Positions 34,873-43,939 of a stretch of 64,000 nt of DNA are shown here, in pieces. Where the stretch lies: the NCBI GenBank assembly GCA_963663265.2, contig CAXXXM010000001.1, positions 62,001 to 126,000 on the forward strand, given 5' to 3'. The notes under the pieces were generated by a model. That model searched no databases. It was not told where the DNA came from and saw only the letters and a list, made by a program, of their open reading frames with translations. This DNA is from JAEXOD01 sp963663265 (GTDB lineage: Bacteria > Bacteroidota > Ignavibacteria > Ignavibacteriales > Melioribacteraceae). Positions within the stretch are counted from its first letter, which is position 1. Every line of letters starts with the position of its first letter. Both the position numbers and the translations under genes were made by a program.

Positions 34873-35730
34873 ATGTTTATAATTATTGGTGCAGTAGTTG
34901 TATTAGCAAGTGTTGTTATCGGTTTCACTATGGTAGGTGGTCAATTAGGTACATTGATACAAATCAATGAATTTATCACCATTGCGGGTGCAGCCATAGG
35001 AGGTTTATTAATACAGGCTCCATTACCACTTCTAAAAAAAATAATTGGTGCAATTCCAAAAGCAATGGGTGCAAAACATCCTCACAAAGAGGATTATATG
35101 GAACTGTTAAAGTCGTTTTATGATCTATTTCTTGTAGCTCAAAGAGATGGATTACTTGCAGTTGAAAAGCATATAGAAAAACCAACCGAAAGTGATATTT
35201 TATCGAAAAACCAACAGTTTGTAAATAATAAAATAGCATTAACTTTTTTTTGTGATACTTTAAAAGTAATGCTTTCAGGTGGAGTACCGCCTCACGAAAT
35301 AGAAGCTTTGATGGATACTGAAATAGAAACTTTTGAAAACGAAACTAAACCTATTGCAGGAAATTTGCAAAAAGTAGGTGATGCGTTTCCCGGATTGGGA
35401 ATTGTAGCCGCCGTTTTGGGAATTATTATCACAATGGGTAGTATTAATGAAGGTGCTGAAACAGTAGGTCATCACGTAGCTTCAGCGTTAGTGGGTACTT
35501 TTTTGGGAATTCTGCTTTCATATGGTTTTGTAGGACCTTTGGCAACTAACATTGAACATATGTATGAAGAAGAGGCAAGATATTTAGAAACAATTAAAGC
35601 TGCATTAGTTGCTTATGCAAAAGGTAATCCACCTATTGTAGCTGTTGAGATAGCTCGCAGAACTATTTCAAGTGATGAACGTCCAACTTTTTCGGAATTG
35701 GAAGCTTATTTGCGTGGTAAGAAGGAATAG
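34873..35730 (+). CDS. motA: Flagellar stator protein MotA
   Basis: MotA is the proton (or sodium) channel part of the stator. The 285 residues have four hydrophobic segments, an N-terminal MFIIIGAVVVLASVVIGFTM, and the conserved cytoplasmic and third/fourth helix region VGDAFPGLGIVAAVLGIIIT, HHVASALVGTFLGILLSYGF and ELEAYLRG at the C-terminus. Length fits the MotA (proton-type) class of about 285-295. motB follows 2 bp downstream. Confidence 0.96.
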   Translation: MFIIIGAVVVLASVVIGFTMVGGQLGTLIQINEFITIAGAAIGGLLIQAPLPLLKKIIGAIPKAMGAKHPHKEDYMELLKSFYDLFLVAQRDGLLAVEKHIEKPTESDILSKNQQFVNNKIALTFFCDTLKVMLSGGVPPHEIEALMDTEIETFENETKPIAGNLQKVGDAFPGLGIVAAVLGIIITMGSINEGAETVGHHVASALVGTFLGILLSYGFVGPLATNIEHMYEEEARYLETIKAALVAYAKGNPPIVAVEIARRTISSDERPTFSELEAYLRGKKE

Positions 35731-35732
35731 CC

Positions 35733-36497
35733 ATGGAAGGGCAGAACAATGAACCCATAATAATAAAAAAAGGTAAAAAAGGGGGACATGGACATCATGG
35801 TGGTGCATGGAAAGTTGCATATGCTGACTTTGTAACTGCAATGATGGCATTATTTATTGTATTATGGATTCTTGGACAAAGCGAAGAAGTAAAAAATCAA
35901 GTTGCAAATTATTTTAATAACCCATATGGTGTTGGAGTAGGGCAAGGTCCTTCGGCAATACAAGGTGGAACAAGCGGCATCCCAAATGATATATCCAACG
36001 CAATGCGTAGAAGAGAGTTGGAGCGTGAATCATTAAAAAAGATGGGTGATGAAATAATTGATGATTTAAGTCAAAGCAACGAGTTTCAACAAATTGCCGA
36101 CCAAATTCAGGCTGAAATTACTGACGAGGGGCTGAAAATTGAAATAATGGATTCAAAAGAGGATGTGTTTTTTGAGGTGGGAACAGCAAATCTTAAGCCG
36201 AGTGCTTATAAGATGTTAGAGATTATTGGAAAAGAAATTTCAAAATTAAATAACAAAATAGTAGTAGAAGGGCATACTGATTCCCGTCCATATTCAACAA
36301 CGGGTGCCGGTTATTCAAATTTTGAATTGAGTTCTGATAGAGCAAATGCAGCAAGACGAGCTTTAATTTCTGGTGGAATCATTTCTGCACAAATTGAGCA
36401 GGTTAGAGGCTGGGCAGATAATCGATTAAAAGATCCTAAAAATCCATTTTCAGAAGTTAATAGAAGAATTAGTATTATTGTTAAATATTCGAGCTAA
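35733..36497 (+). CDS. motB: Flagellar stator protein MotB
   Basis: MotB anchors the stator to peptidoglycan. A basic, Gly/His-rich N-terminus (KKGKKGGHGHHGGAWK) leads to the single span with the ion-binding Asp in YADFVTAMMALFIVLWILG. The OmpA-type peptidoglycan domain occupies about residues 130-254, with VVEGHTDSRPY, SSDRANAARRALI and NRRISIIVKY. Length 254 is normal for MotB. The pair motA-motB is in standard order. Confidence 0.96.
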   Translation: MEGQNNEPIIIKKGKKGGHGHHGGAWKVAYADFVTAMMALFIVLWILGQSEEVKNQVANYFNNPYGVGVGQGPSAIQGGTSGIPNDISNAMRRRELERESLKKMGDEIIDDLSQSNEFQQIADQIQAEITDEGLKIEIMDSKEDVFFEVGTANLKPSAYKMLEIIGKEISKLNNKIVVEGHTDSRPYSTTGAGYSNFELSSDRANAARRALISGGIISAQIEQVRGWADNRLKDPKNPFSEVNRRISIIVKYSS

Positions 36498-36499
36498 AT

Positions 36500-36892
36500 A
36501 TGGTTACAATATTAATAATAGAAGATGATCCTTTTACCCAACAATTCTATCAATTTTTATTTAGCAAATTTGGATATAATATATTATTAACTGAGGATGG
36601 AGATGAAGTATTCAATATTCTTGAAGTTAATGAGGTTGATTTGATTATTATGGATATCAATCTTAAAAACACCTATTTTAATAATCAAAAAGTTGATGGG
36701 GTGTTTCTTACCAAGAAAATAAAAAAAGAAACTATTTATTCAAATACTCCAATTATTCTTGTAACAGCATATCAGAAAAAACCAGGTGATAGTAATTACA
36801 TTGATGAAAGTTGTGCAGATGATTATATTGTGAAACCGGTTACAGATTATAACGAGTTAATTAACAAAGTAAAAAAACTTATTAAAAAGTAA
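36500..36892 (+). CDS. Single-domain response regulator
   Basis: The 130-residue protein is a receiver domain alone: acidic pocket ILIIEDDPF, phospho-acceptor Asp52 in LIIMDINL, Thr/Ala region ILVTAYQ and Lys in YIVKPV. A short insertion after the Asp (KNTYFNNQKVDG) is unusual. It starts 2 bp after motB and ends at the start of the next regulator, so it may act on the motor in the way of CheY, but it is not typed as CheY. Confidence 0.88.
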   Translation: MVTILIIEDDPFTQQFYQFLFSKFGYNILLTEDGDEVFNILEVNEVDLIIMDINLKNTYFNNQKVDGVFLTKKIKKETIYSNTPIILVTAYQKKPGDSNYIDESCADDYIVKPVTDYNELINKVKKLIKK

Positions 36893-37552
36893 ATGGTACA
36901 AGATAAAATCTTAATAGTTGAAGATGAGCAAGATACAAGGTTTATATTAAGCAGGTTATTAACCAAAAATGGATTTGAAGTTCAAACTGCAGAAAATGGT
37001 GTAAAGGCATTAGAAATTTTACAAACATTTAAACCTAAGGTGATTTTGGCAGATTGGACCATGCCTCAAATGGATGGTCTTCAATTATGTCATATTGTTA
37101 AGCAGAAGGAGGAATTTAAGACCTTGTATTTTATCGTTTTAACGGCAAGAGCATCGTTGAAAGATAGAGTTATGGGGCTTGATGTTGGTGCGGATGATTT
37201 TTTAGTTAAACCAATTGAGAATCAGGAACTACTTGCCAGGATTCGTTCCGGTATCAGAATACATAATTTGCAAACGGAGTTGAAGGGGATAGAACATAAT
37301 AAAGCGTTAGTTGAGATGGCTTGTACTATTGGGCATAGAATTAATAATCCCTTAAGTAGTTTAAAAATGAGTATTGTAAGTTTACAATCGGACTTGAACG
37401 ATGCTCAAAAAAGAAAGTTAAATGATGATTTTGAAATTATTAATGAATCAATAAAAAGAATTGAACAATTTGTAAACACTCTGCAAAAATTGGAAAATCC
37501 TGAATTGCTGCAATATGCCACAAATCAACAAATGTTAAAAATCGATCAATAG
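36893..37552 (+). CDS. Receiver domain fused to a histidine-kinase DHp domain without ATPase domain
   Basis: The first 125 residues are a REC domain (ILIVEDEQD, Asp54 in ILADWTMPQMDG, Lys in DFLVKPI). Residues 135-205 form a DHp-type helical hairpin with His148 in GHRINNPLSSLKMSI; the residue after His is Ile preceded by Arg in place of the usual Glu of HEINNPL. The protein then ends at 219 residues with no HATPase domain. It may be a phosphotransfer or dimerisation module fed by the nearby kinase. The gene abuts the preceding regulator. Confidence 0.8.
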   Translation: MVQDKILIVEDEQDTRFILSRLLTKNGFEVQTAENGVKALEILQTFKPKVILADWTMPQMDGLQLCHIVKQKEEFKTLYFIVLTARASLKDRVMGLDVGADDFLVKPIENQELLARIRSGIRIHNLQTELKGIEHNKALVEMACTIGHRINNPLSSLKMSIVSLQSDLNDAQKRKLNDDFEIINESIKRIEQFVNTLQKLENPELLQYATNQQMLKIDQ

Positions 37553-37555
37553 AAC

Positions 37556-37583
37556 TAAACAAAGTTTTATTTTTGTTCGATAA
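37556..37583 (+). promoter_or_regulatory. Sigma-28-like promoter ahead of the 37602 gene (tentative)
   Basis: TAAA at 37556-37559 and TTCGATAA at 37576-37583 resemble the FliA consensus TAAA-N15-GCCGATAA, with 16 bp between. The site lies in the only sizeable gap (49 bp) of the region and 18 bp before the next ATG. The first two bases of the -10 box and the spacer deviate, so confidence is modest. Confidence 0.4.
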
Positions 37584-37601
37584 TATGGCAAGGAGTGATA
37601 T

Positions 37602-38267
37602 ATGCTTGACAAAGTATTAAATATTGAAGCAAATAAGCCATATGCTGATAGAAAAAGTGCTGCAAGAACTTATGAAAAGTTTATTAGACAGCATCAGGCA
37701 CAAAATTTTTTTCCAAAAGATTCAATTGTCTTTTCGCCTGCAGCAATCTATCTATCAAAACTTAATTGGTTTGTAAAAGAAGTACAGTTTACTTCTGATG
37801 GAAAGATTTTGTTTTCTTTTAGTATCTCCGATTACGAATTGCAAACAACTATTGATATGGTAAATTTTTATAAAGAGGAAAGGCAAAAATATTTTATTGT
37901 TAATAAAATTTCAGACGAGTATAGAAATTATTTCTTAAGTGCCACTATTTCGGTAAATAAATCGAAAATAAATCTCGAACAGGTGATTGATAATTACCGA
38001 TTAACCGGAATAAGAAATTTGTTTTCTAAAATAAATAGTATGAATTTTGGTACAAGGTTATTGCGTACCGATAGCTATGTGCTTAATGGTTTGTTAGATG
38101 GAATAAGTGATGAAATTTCTTATGAAATGGAACAAATTCAAAATGCTGTATATACTTTTATCCAAAAATTTGATAAATTTAAAATAAACGAAAATTACTT
38201 TAAGAATATTAATTCAGAATTTATACTATTAGAGAGAATATCCAAGGAATATGCTGAACAAAGGTGA
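37602..38267 (+). CDS. Unrecognised protein between the regulator genes and the histidine kinase
   Basis: The 221-residue product is not recognised. The start is well supported by AAGGAG at 37590-37595. The sequence is soluble, rich in Lys, Phe, Tyr and Asn, with a helical C-terminal part (SYEMEQIQNAVYTFIQKFDK). Its 3' end overlaps the following kinase by 17 bp, so the two are translationally linked and probably work together. A sigma-28-like promoter stands just upstream, which would place it among late motility genes. Confidence 0.7.
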   Translation: MLDKVLNIEANKPYADRKSAARTYEKFIRQHQAQNFFPKDSIVFSPAAIYLSKLNWFVKEVQFTSDGKILFSFSISDYELQTTIDMVNFYKEERQKYFIVNKISDEYRNYFLSATISVNKSKINLEQVIDNYRLTGIRNLFSKINSMNFGTRLLRTDSYVLNGLLDGISDEISYEMEQIQNAVYTFIQKFDKFKINENYFKNINSEFILLERISKEYAEQR

Positions 38268-40122
38268 TTCAAACGATAAATATCAAAAGTCTTTCAATTC
38301 AATGAAAGATTTTAAATCATTAGTTGAAACACCTGAAACTAAACCCTTGGTGCTTATTTCTAACGATGGGTATATCCACTACTGCAACCAAACTTTTTCA
38401 CATCTATTTTTACTGAACGAAACTGATAATATAAATACACTTCAGACAGAGCCGAATATAGAATATTTTATTAGGAGTTTATCGAAGAGTCAATATAGCA
38501 GCTTTCATTTTGAGGTGTTTTTTACGTCAGCCAATTTTGATTTAGGGAATAATTATTATGTGGATGTTGATAGAGTATTAGTAAATGACGAAGAGTTAAT
38601 GGTGTTAATTTTTACTTCAAATACTGAAAGACGGAAAATTGAAGATAGAATTAATAATTTACATAATGCTTTGGAGTATGGAAATGTACCGGTTGTAATT
38701 ACTGATGATGTTGGGATAATAAATTATTCTTCTCGTTCATTTGATTATCTTTTGAATTCCTCAATAGAGTTTATTTACAATAGATTTTTGCCCGATATTT
38801 TTAAGGAATTCTTAAATAAAGAAGAATTGGTTTCTCTTAAGTCTGCTATTCAAAACAAAACTGAGTGGACTAAACTTATTACATTTGATGGGGAGTTTGG
38901 GAAAAAACTATATAAAGAAATTCATTTAAATCCAATTGTTAAGACTTATTCGGATTCGGTTAATTTTATTGTTACAGTTAATGACATCACCAATTATATT
39001 CAAAAAAATCAAATTATTCAGCGTTCTTCTGAAAGGCAGCAATTAATTATTGATAATATTTCTGATCCGGTCTTAATTATTAAAGATGAGGCTGGTGTAA
39101 AGATTTTTGTAAATGCTAATGAAACTTTTTTGAGCGAGTTTGGATTTATCAAAGAAACGTTAGTGGAATCAAAGTTAAATGATTTTGCAACACTTCCCTT
39201 ATTTGCTCAATTAATAGAGGGAATAAAAGAATTAGATGATTCTAAATTAAATTTAATTAAGTTTGATTATTTTGATCCAAAATTAAATAAAAATTATCTA
39301 ACAAAAATTAGTTATGCTGACGAAGTATATAATAAAACAAGACTTTACATAGCAAATTATACTGATTTAACAGAACAGTTAAAAGTACAAGAACAGCTAA
39401 GAATTGCATACGAAAAAGAGATACAGGTAAGTAGATTAAAATCTACTTTTTTGGCTAATATGTCGCATGAATTTAGAACTCCTCTTAATGCAATTGTAGG
39501 TTACTCGGAACTTTTAGAAGACGATTTGAAAAATAAAGAATATGATTCGCTAGAAGACTATACTACGTTTCTTAAAGAAGGAGTACAGCGATTAGTTAAA
39601 TTGGTTGATAACATTTTGGAGATATCTATTTTAGAATCGGGAAGTGACGATTTTGATTTTGAAAAAACCAGTGTTAATTACATTGTTAGAAATATGTTTA
39701 ACTTGTATTTACCAAAAACTGTTGAAAAATCGCTAACATTTGAATTGGACTTGGATGATAGTGAACCGCATATATTTGTTGATGAATCAAAATTAGCCAA
39801 AATAATAGATAGCTTGTTAGACAATGCTTTGAAATATAATGTTACAAATGGAATGGTTATGTTACGTACAGAAGTTAGTAATAATGAAGTAACAATTGAA
39901 GTTTGTGATAGTGGAATTGGCATCAGCTTGGAAAAATTGGAAAAGATATTACGTCCTTTTGAGCAAGTTGACGATTTAGGGCATACTCGGTCGTATGAAG
40001 GGGCAGTATTGGGGCTAACTATTGCTCATAGATTAACACACAGACTTGGTGGCAAATTTAATATAACAAGCGAAGCTAATGAAGGGACTACGGTAGCACT
40101 TGTTTTTGCCGCACTTAATTAA
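38251..40122 (+). CDS. Cytoplasmic PAS-domain sensor histidine kinase
   Basis: The 623 residues carry two or three PAS-like segments (about residues 25-130, 145-260 and 268-385), a coiled linker, the HisKA domain with phospho-acceptor His406 in LANMSHEFRTPLNAIVGYSE, and a HATPase domain with DNALKYN, CDSGIGIS and a G2-like EGAVLGLTIAHRL. The G2 box has Ala-Val in place of the usual Thr-Gly. No membrane span or receiver domain is present. It overlaps the preceding gene and is the only complete kinase in this block, so it is the likely phosphate source for the neighbouring REC, REC-HPt and REC-DHp proteins. Confidence 0.88.
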   Translation: MLNKGDSNDKYQKSFNSMKDFKSLVETPETKPLVLISNDGYIHYCNQTFSHLFLLNETDNINTLQTEPNIEYFIRSLSKSQYSSFHFEVFFTSANFDLGNNYYVDVDRVLVNDEELMVLIFTSNTERRKIEDRINNLHNALEYGNVPVVITDDVGIINYSSRSFDYLLNSSIEFIYNRFLPDIFKEFLNKEELVSLKSAIQNKTEWTKLITFDGEFGKKLYKEIHLNPIVKTYSDSVNFIVTVNDITNYIQKNQIIQRSSERQQLIIDNISDPVLIIKDEAGVKIFVNANETFLSEFGFIKETLVESKLNDFATLPLFAQLIEGIKELDDSKLNLIKFDYFDPKLNKNYLTKISYADEVYNKTRLYIANYTDLTEQLKVQEQLRIAYEKEIQVSRLKSTFLANMSHEFRTPLNAIVGYSELLEDDLKNKEYDSLEDYTTFLKEGVQRLVKLVDNILEISILESGSDDFDFEKTSVNYIVRNMFNLYLPKTVEKSLTFELDLDDSEPHIFVDESKLAKIIDSLLDNALKYNVTNGMVMLRTEVSNNEVTIEVCDSGIGISLEKLEKILRPFEQVDDLGHTRSYEGAVLGLTIAHRLTHRLGGKFNITSEANEGTTVALVFAALN

Positions 40123-40254
40123 TAACAATTCAAATAATTCCCCTTTTTAACCATAGTAAAAAGTTATCGATTTAGCTTTTTATTATTAGTTCAAATCATT
40201 ATATTACAGATTAAATCTTTATTTGTATAAATTTACTGTGATATTTTTCTCAAT

Positions 40255-41103
40255 ATGAAGCAAAGTATTTTGTTGTGGTTTACTGCCTTTATTTTAACTT
40301 TAGGAATTGCTGTTTATCAAAGGATGACAGGTCCAACATATCCAATAAACGGTACATATGAAATAAATGACAAGGTATATTCATATAAACTTTTACGAAC
40401 TCATGGTGGAAATTCTGATTGTGAAATAATAGTTCCGGTTAATAATGACGTTAAAGGATTTTTATATTATAAAAGGTATAAAACAAACGATGATTATACA
40501 AAAGTAGAGATGGCTAACAAAAACGGGTTTTTGAGTGGATATTTACCACATCAGCCACCTGCGGGGAAACTAAAGTATTTTATTGAACTTGATTATAAAC
40601 GCCAAAAAAGGATAGTACCCCAGGGAGATAACGTAGTAATAAGATTTAAAGGAGATGTTCCTTTAGTTGTATTAATATTTCATGTAATTGCAATGTTTGG
40701 TGCAATGTTGCTTTCAGTTAGAACCGGTTTGGAAGTGTTTAATAAGGAAGCAAAAGTTAGAAAATTAACAATATTAACTTTATTGTTTTTGTTTGTAGGT
40801 GGATTTATTCTTGGTCCTATCGTCCAAAAGTATGCCTTTGGAGTTTATTGGGCTGGATTTCCATTTGGATTTGATCTAACTGACAACAAAACAGCAATTA
40901 CTTTTTTTGGTTGGTTGGCTGCTTTTTTATTTTATAATAAAGTTAAAGCTCCAAAATATCTTGCACTTGCTGCATCCATTTTACTTATAGTAATATACTT
41001 GATTCCACATAGTGTTATGGGGTCGGAATTAGATTACAATAAACTTGATAAATTGAAAAATAAAAATACTATAATTGATTCAAATAAAACAGGTGAGAAA
41101 TGA
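40255..41103 (+). CDS. Membrane protein with periplasmic beta domain, function unknown
   Basis: The 282-residue protein is not recognised. One N-terminal hydrophobic segment (residues 5-20) is followed by an extracytoplasmic beta-rich region (about 25-135, with GTYEINDKVYSYKLLRTHGG and HQPPAGKLKYFIELDY), then four or five transmembrane helices (about 136-260). The preceding 132 bp are AT-rich with no clear terminator. It overlaps the start of the TPP II-like peptidase by 4 bp, so the two are co-translated. Confidence 0.7.
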   Translation: MKQSILLWFTAFILTLGIAVYQRMTGPTYPINGTYEINDKVYSYKLLRTHGGNSDCEIIVPVNNDVKGFLYYKRYKTNDDYTKVEMANKNGFLSGYLPHQPPAGKLKYFIELDYKRQKRIVPQGDNVVIRFKGDVPLVVLIFHVIAMFGAMLLSVRTGLEVFNKEAKVRKLTILTLLFLFVGGFILGPIVQKYAFGVYWAGFPFGFDLTDNKTAITFFGWLAAFLFYNKVKAPKYLALAASILLIVIYLIPHSVMGSELDYNKLDKLKNKNTIIDSNKTGEK

Positions 41104-43913
41104 AACTAAAAAATGCACTTTTCGTTTTAATTCTTTCTATCATAAGTCTGTATGGACAAGAAAAAGAACAGACATTCCTATCATTAAGACAAACAGGAGT
41201 AGAAGAATTTTTACAGAAACATCCAAAATTTGATGGTAGAGGAACAATTGTTTTTGTTTTTGATACCGGAGTAGATATGGGAATCGATGGTCTGTTAAAG
41301 ACCGCTAATGGTGATGTAAAAGTAATAGATGTTCAAGATTTTACAGGACAAGGCGATATTAAATTTTACGCTGCTGAAATTGAAGAAAAAGATGGTAAAA
41401 AATACTTTGAAAATGAAGAAATGAAATTTTCTGTTTTAGGTGCAGAAAAGTTATCATTAAAAGCTTTAGATGATGAATATTTTATTGGGGCAATTAATGA
41501 AGATTTTTGGAAAAACAGTAGCTCAAATATTCAAGATATAAATGGGAACGGGAAAAAAGATGATGTGTTTTATTTTGTCGTATTTCAAGTAAATGAAGGT
41601 AATGAAAAATATTGGGTTGTATATTTTGATACAAACAGTAACGGCGATTTGTCTGATGAAAAACCAATACGAACATATAAAGAGAAACAAGACGCAGTTG
41701 CAATATTAAATGGCGATAAACTTCCTCAATTAACAATGGGATTAAATATTTTTCCGGAAGAAAAAATTGTTAATTTCCATTTTGATGATGGAGGACATGG
41801 TACCCACGTTGCCGGAATAGCCACTGGTAATGATATAGGTGGAGTAGGATTAAATGGAGTGGCACCTGGTGCAAACGTTATTAGCTGCAAACTTGGAAAC
41901 AATAATTTTTCAGGTGGTGCAACAGTTACAGAAAGCATGAAAAAAGCTTATTTGTATGCAGATAAAGTATCTAAAGAAACAAAATCGTATTGCGTAATTA
42001 ATATGAGTTTTGGAGTTGGAAGCGAGTTTGAAGGCAATGCAGAAATGGAAAAGTTTATTGATGAACTTGTTAAGAATAATCCTTATTTATATATAGCTGT
42101 ATCTAATGGCAATGAAGGTCCGGGAATATCAACTTCAGGTTTACCTGCTGCTTCCAGTAGTGTGTTATCGTCAGGTGCGGTATTAACAAAAGAAGTTGGT
42201 TCCGATTTATATGGAACAGATTTAGACAATGATATTATCTTATATTTTAGTTCACGAGGTGGGGAAGTTAGTAAACCTGATATATTAGCTCCAGGTGCAT
42301 GTACCTCAACAGTTCCAAATTGGGGTGGGAATGATAGATTTTGGGGAACAAGTATGGCTTCGCCTTATTCAGCTGGTGTATTATCCTTAATTATGAGTGC
42401 TGTTAAAGAAGAATACCCAGATGTGAAAATTCCTTCTTTATTGGTTTATAAAGCAATAAGAGAATCGGCTACTAAATGGGCTCAATATAGTAACATTGAC
42501 CAGGGAGCCGGTTTTATTAATGTTGATAAGGCTTACGAGTTATTGAAAAAATATATTAAAGATGGTGAAATTGAAAAATTTGAAACTTATTCAATTACCG
42601 CAATTGCCCCAAATATGGAAAATGGGAAAGCTCCAAACTTATATTTAAGAAATGGTTTATATTTAACCGGAAATGAAACATATTCATTTTATGTTGAAAG
42701 AAATAATTTTGCAGGAAAAGATAAGTTTTATAGGGTATACAATGTTGTTAGCGATAATGACTGGTTAATTCCTATGCAGAAAAAAACTTATTTAAGAAAT
42801 GACCAAGCTACCGGAATAAATGTACGCTTTGATAAAAGTAAAATGCAAAAGCCGGGTATGTATAATGCAAGAATAAAAGCATACAGAGAAGGAAGCGATA
42901 AATATACTGAATTTGAAATGATGGCAACGGTAATAATTCCTGAAGAATTTACTAAGGAAAATAATTACAGAAAAACTTGGAGTGGGGAATTAAACAAGGC
43001 GATGTTTGAAAGATATTTCTTAAATGTTCCGGCAGGTGCAACATCAATGAAAGTTAAATTGTCCTCAATTGAAGGGAAATATTTAAGTGGTAGATTTGAT
43101 TTACACGCTCCGGATGGACGTGAGTTGGATGTTACAAATACAGTTACTTCCGAAAAAGATATGAGCGAAATTGAAAGAACATATATGAACTTGGTTCCCG
43201 GAGTTTATGAATTAGTTGTTGAAAGCAGTTTCCTTGCAAAAAATAAATCAACATATAATTTGGCAGTAGAATTTAATGGAATTAATTTAGTTGGTAGTAA
43301 TCAAGTATGTGAAAACAAAAAATCTATTGAAGTAATTAATTATTTTAATGGTGTACATACTTATGGATTAACCGGAGAGATTTCAGGATATGAAAAAACA
43401 TATTATGTAACTATTAAGGGTAAAGACTATTATACAGCTCCATTTACATTAAATGAAAATGAAACAGAAAGAAACTTTAAAATTGAATTAACTAAAGATG
43501 ATTTTAATAAAATAACAGACTTTGCAGTTTTAGCATATAATACCGATGGTGTTGCCGTTGAAAAAGATGGTTTAAGTTATAGAACTGGCGAGCTGACAGT
43601 TATTAACGATTCTAAAGAAGGTAAAAGCGAATTTAAATTGGCACTTATTCCGGGATTTGCTAATGCGGATGGAGAATTAACAGTTAAGATTACAGAAAAA
43701 ACATATTTTGCTAATCCAATTTCGGTTGATGTAAAGGCAAAAAATAGAAAATCTGTTATGTTATTCCCTTCTATTACTGAAGTATTAAACTTAAATTATA
43801 AGTTGCCGGAATTAACAATACCTGAAGAGTCAAAACTTTTTGGGACAGTTAGATTTGAAAATCCAACAACAAGTACTGTAGAATACGAAATACCAATAAA
43901 AGTAAATAAATAA
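41100..43913 (+). CDS. Exported subtilisin-family peptidase, tripeptidyl-peptidase II-like
   Basis: The 937-residue S8 peptidase has a signal peptide (MKLKNALFVLILSIISLYGQ). The catalytic set is complete: Asp55 in FVFDTGVD, His236 in GHGTHVAG, oxyanion Asn336 in SNGNEGPG and Ser418 in GTSMASPYSAG. The stretch FLQKHPKFDGRGTIVFVFDT and the long insertion between Asp and His resemble tripeptidyl peptidase II rather than typical subtilases. Residues 500-937 are beta-rich, as in TPP II. No T9SS tail is present, so it is probably periplasmic. It may degrade peptides for the adjacent OPT oligopeptide transporter. Confidence 0.88.
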   Translation: MKLKNALFVLILSIISLYGQEKEQTFLSLRQTGVEEFLQKHPKFDGRGTIVFVFDTGVDMGIDGLLKTANGDVKVIDVQDFTGQGDIKFYAAEIEEKDGKKYFENEEMKFSVLGAEKLSLKALDDEYFIGAINEDFWKNSSSNIQDINGNGKKDDVFYFVVFQVNEGNEKYWVVYFDTNSNGDLSDEKPIRTYKEKQDAVAILNGDKLPQLTMGLNIFPEEKIVNFHFDDGGHGTHVAGIATGNDIGGVGLNGVAPGANVISCKLGNNNFSGGATVTESMKKAYLYADKVSKETKSYCVINMSFGVGSEFEGNAEMEKFIDELVKNNPYLYIAVSNGNEGPGISTSGLPAASSSVLSSGAVLTKEVGSDLYGTDLDNDIILYFSSRGGEVSKPDILAPGACTSTVPNWGGNDRFWGTSMASPYSAGVLSLIMSAVKEEYPDVKIPSLLVYKAIRESATKWAQYSNIDQGAGFINVDKAYELLKKYIKDGEIEKFETYSITAIAPNMENGKAPNLYLRNGLYLTGNETYSFYVERNNFAGKDKFYRVYNVVSDNDWLIPMQKKTYLRNDQATGINVRFDKSKMQKPGMYNARIKAYREGSDKYTEFEMMATVIIPEEFTKENNYRKTWSGELNKAMFERYFLNVPAGATSMKVKLSSIEGKYLSGRFDLHAPDGRELDVTNTVTSEKDMSEIERTYMNLVPGVYELVVESSFLAKNKSTYNLAVEFNGINLVGSNQVCENKKSIEVINYFNGVHTYGLTGEISGYEKTYYVTIKGKDYYTAPFTLNENETERNFKIELTKDDFNKITDFAVLAYNTDGVAVEKDGLSYRTGELTVINDSKEGKSEFKLALIPGFANADGELTVKITEKTYFANPISVDVKAKNRKSVMLFPSITEVLNLNYKLPELTIPEESKLFGTVRFENPTTSTVEYEIPIKVNK

Positions 43914-43939
43914 TATTAAATAACTGAGATAGGTAATAT

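Noticed and set aside
36500..36892. Calling the single receiver next to motB CheY
   Set aside because: The active-site residues fit any receiver, there is an unusual insertion after the phospho-Asp, and no cheA/cheW genes are near to support the name.
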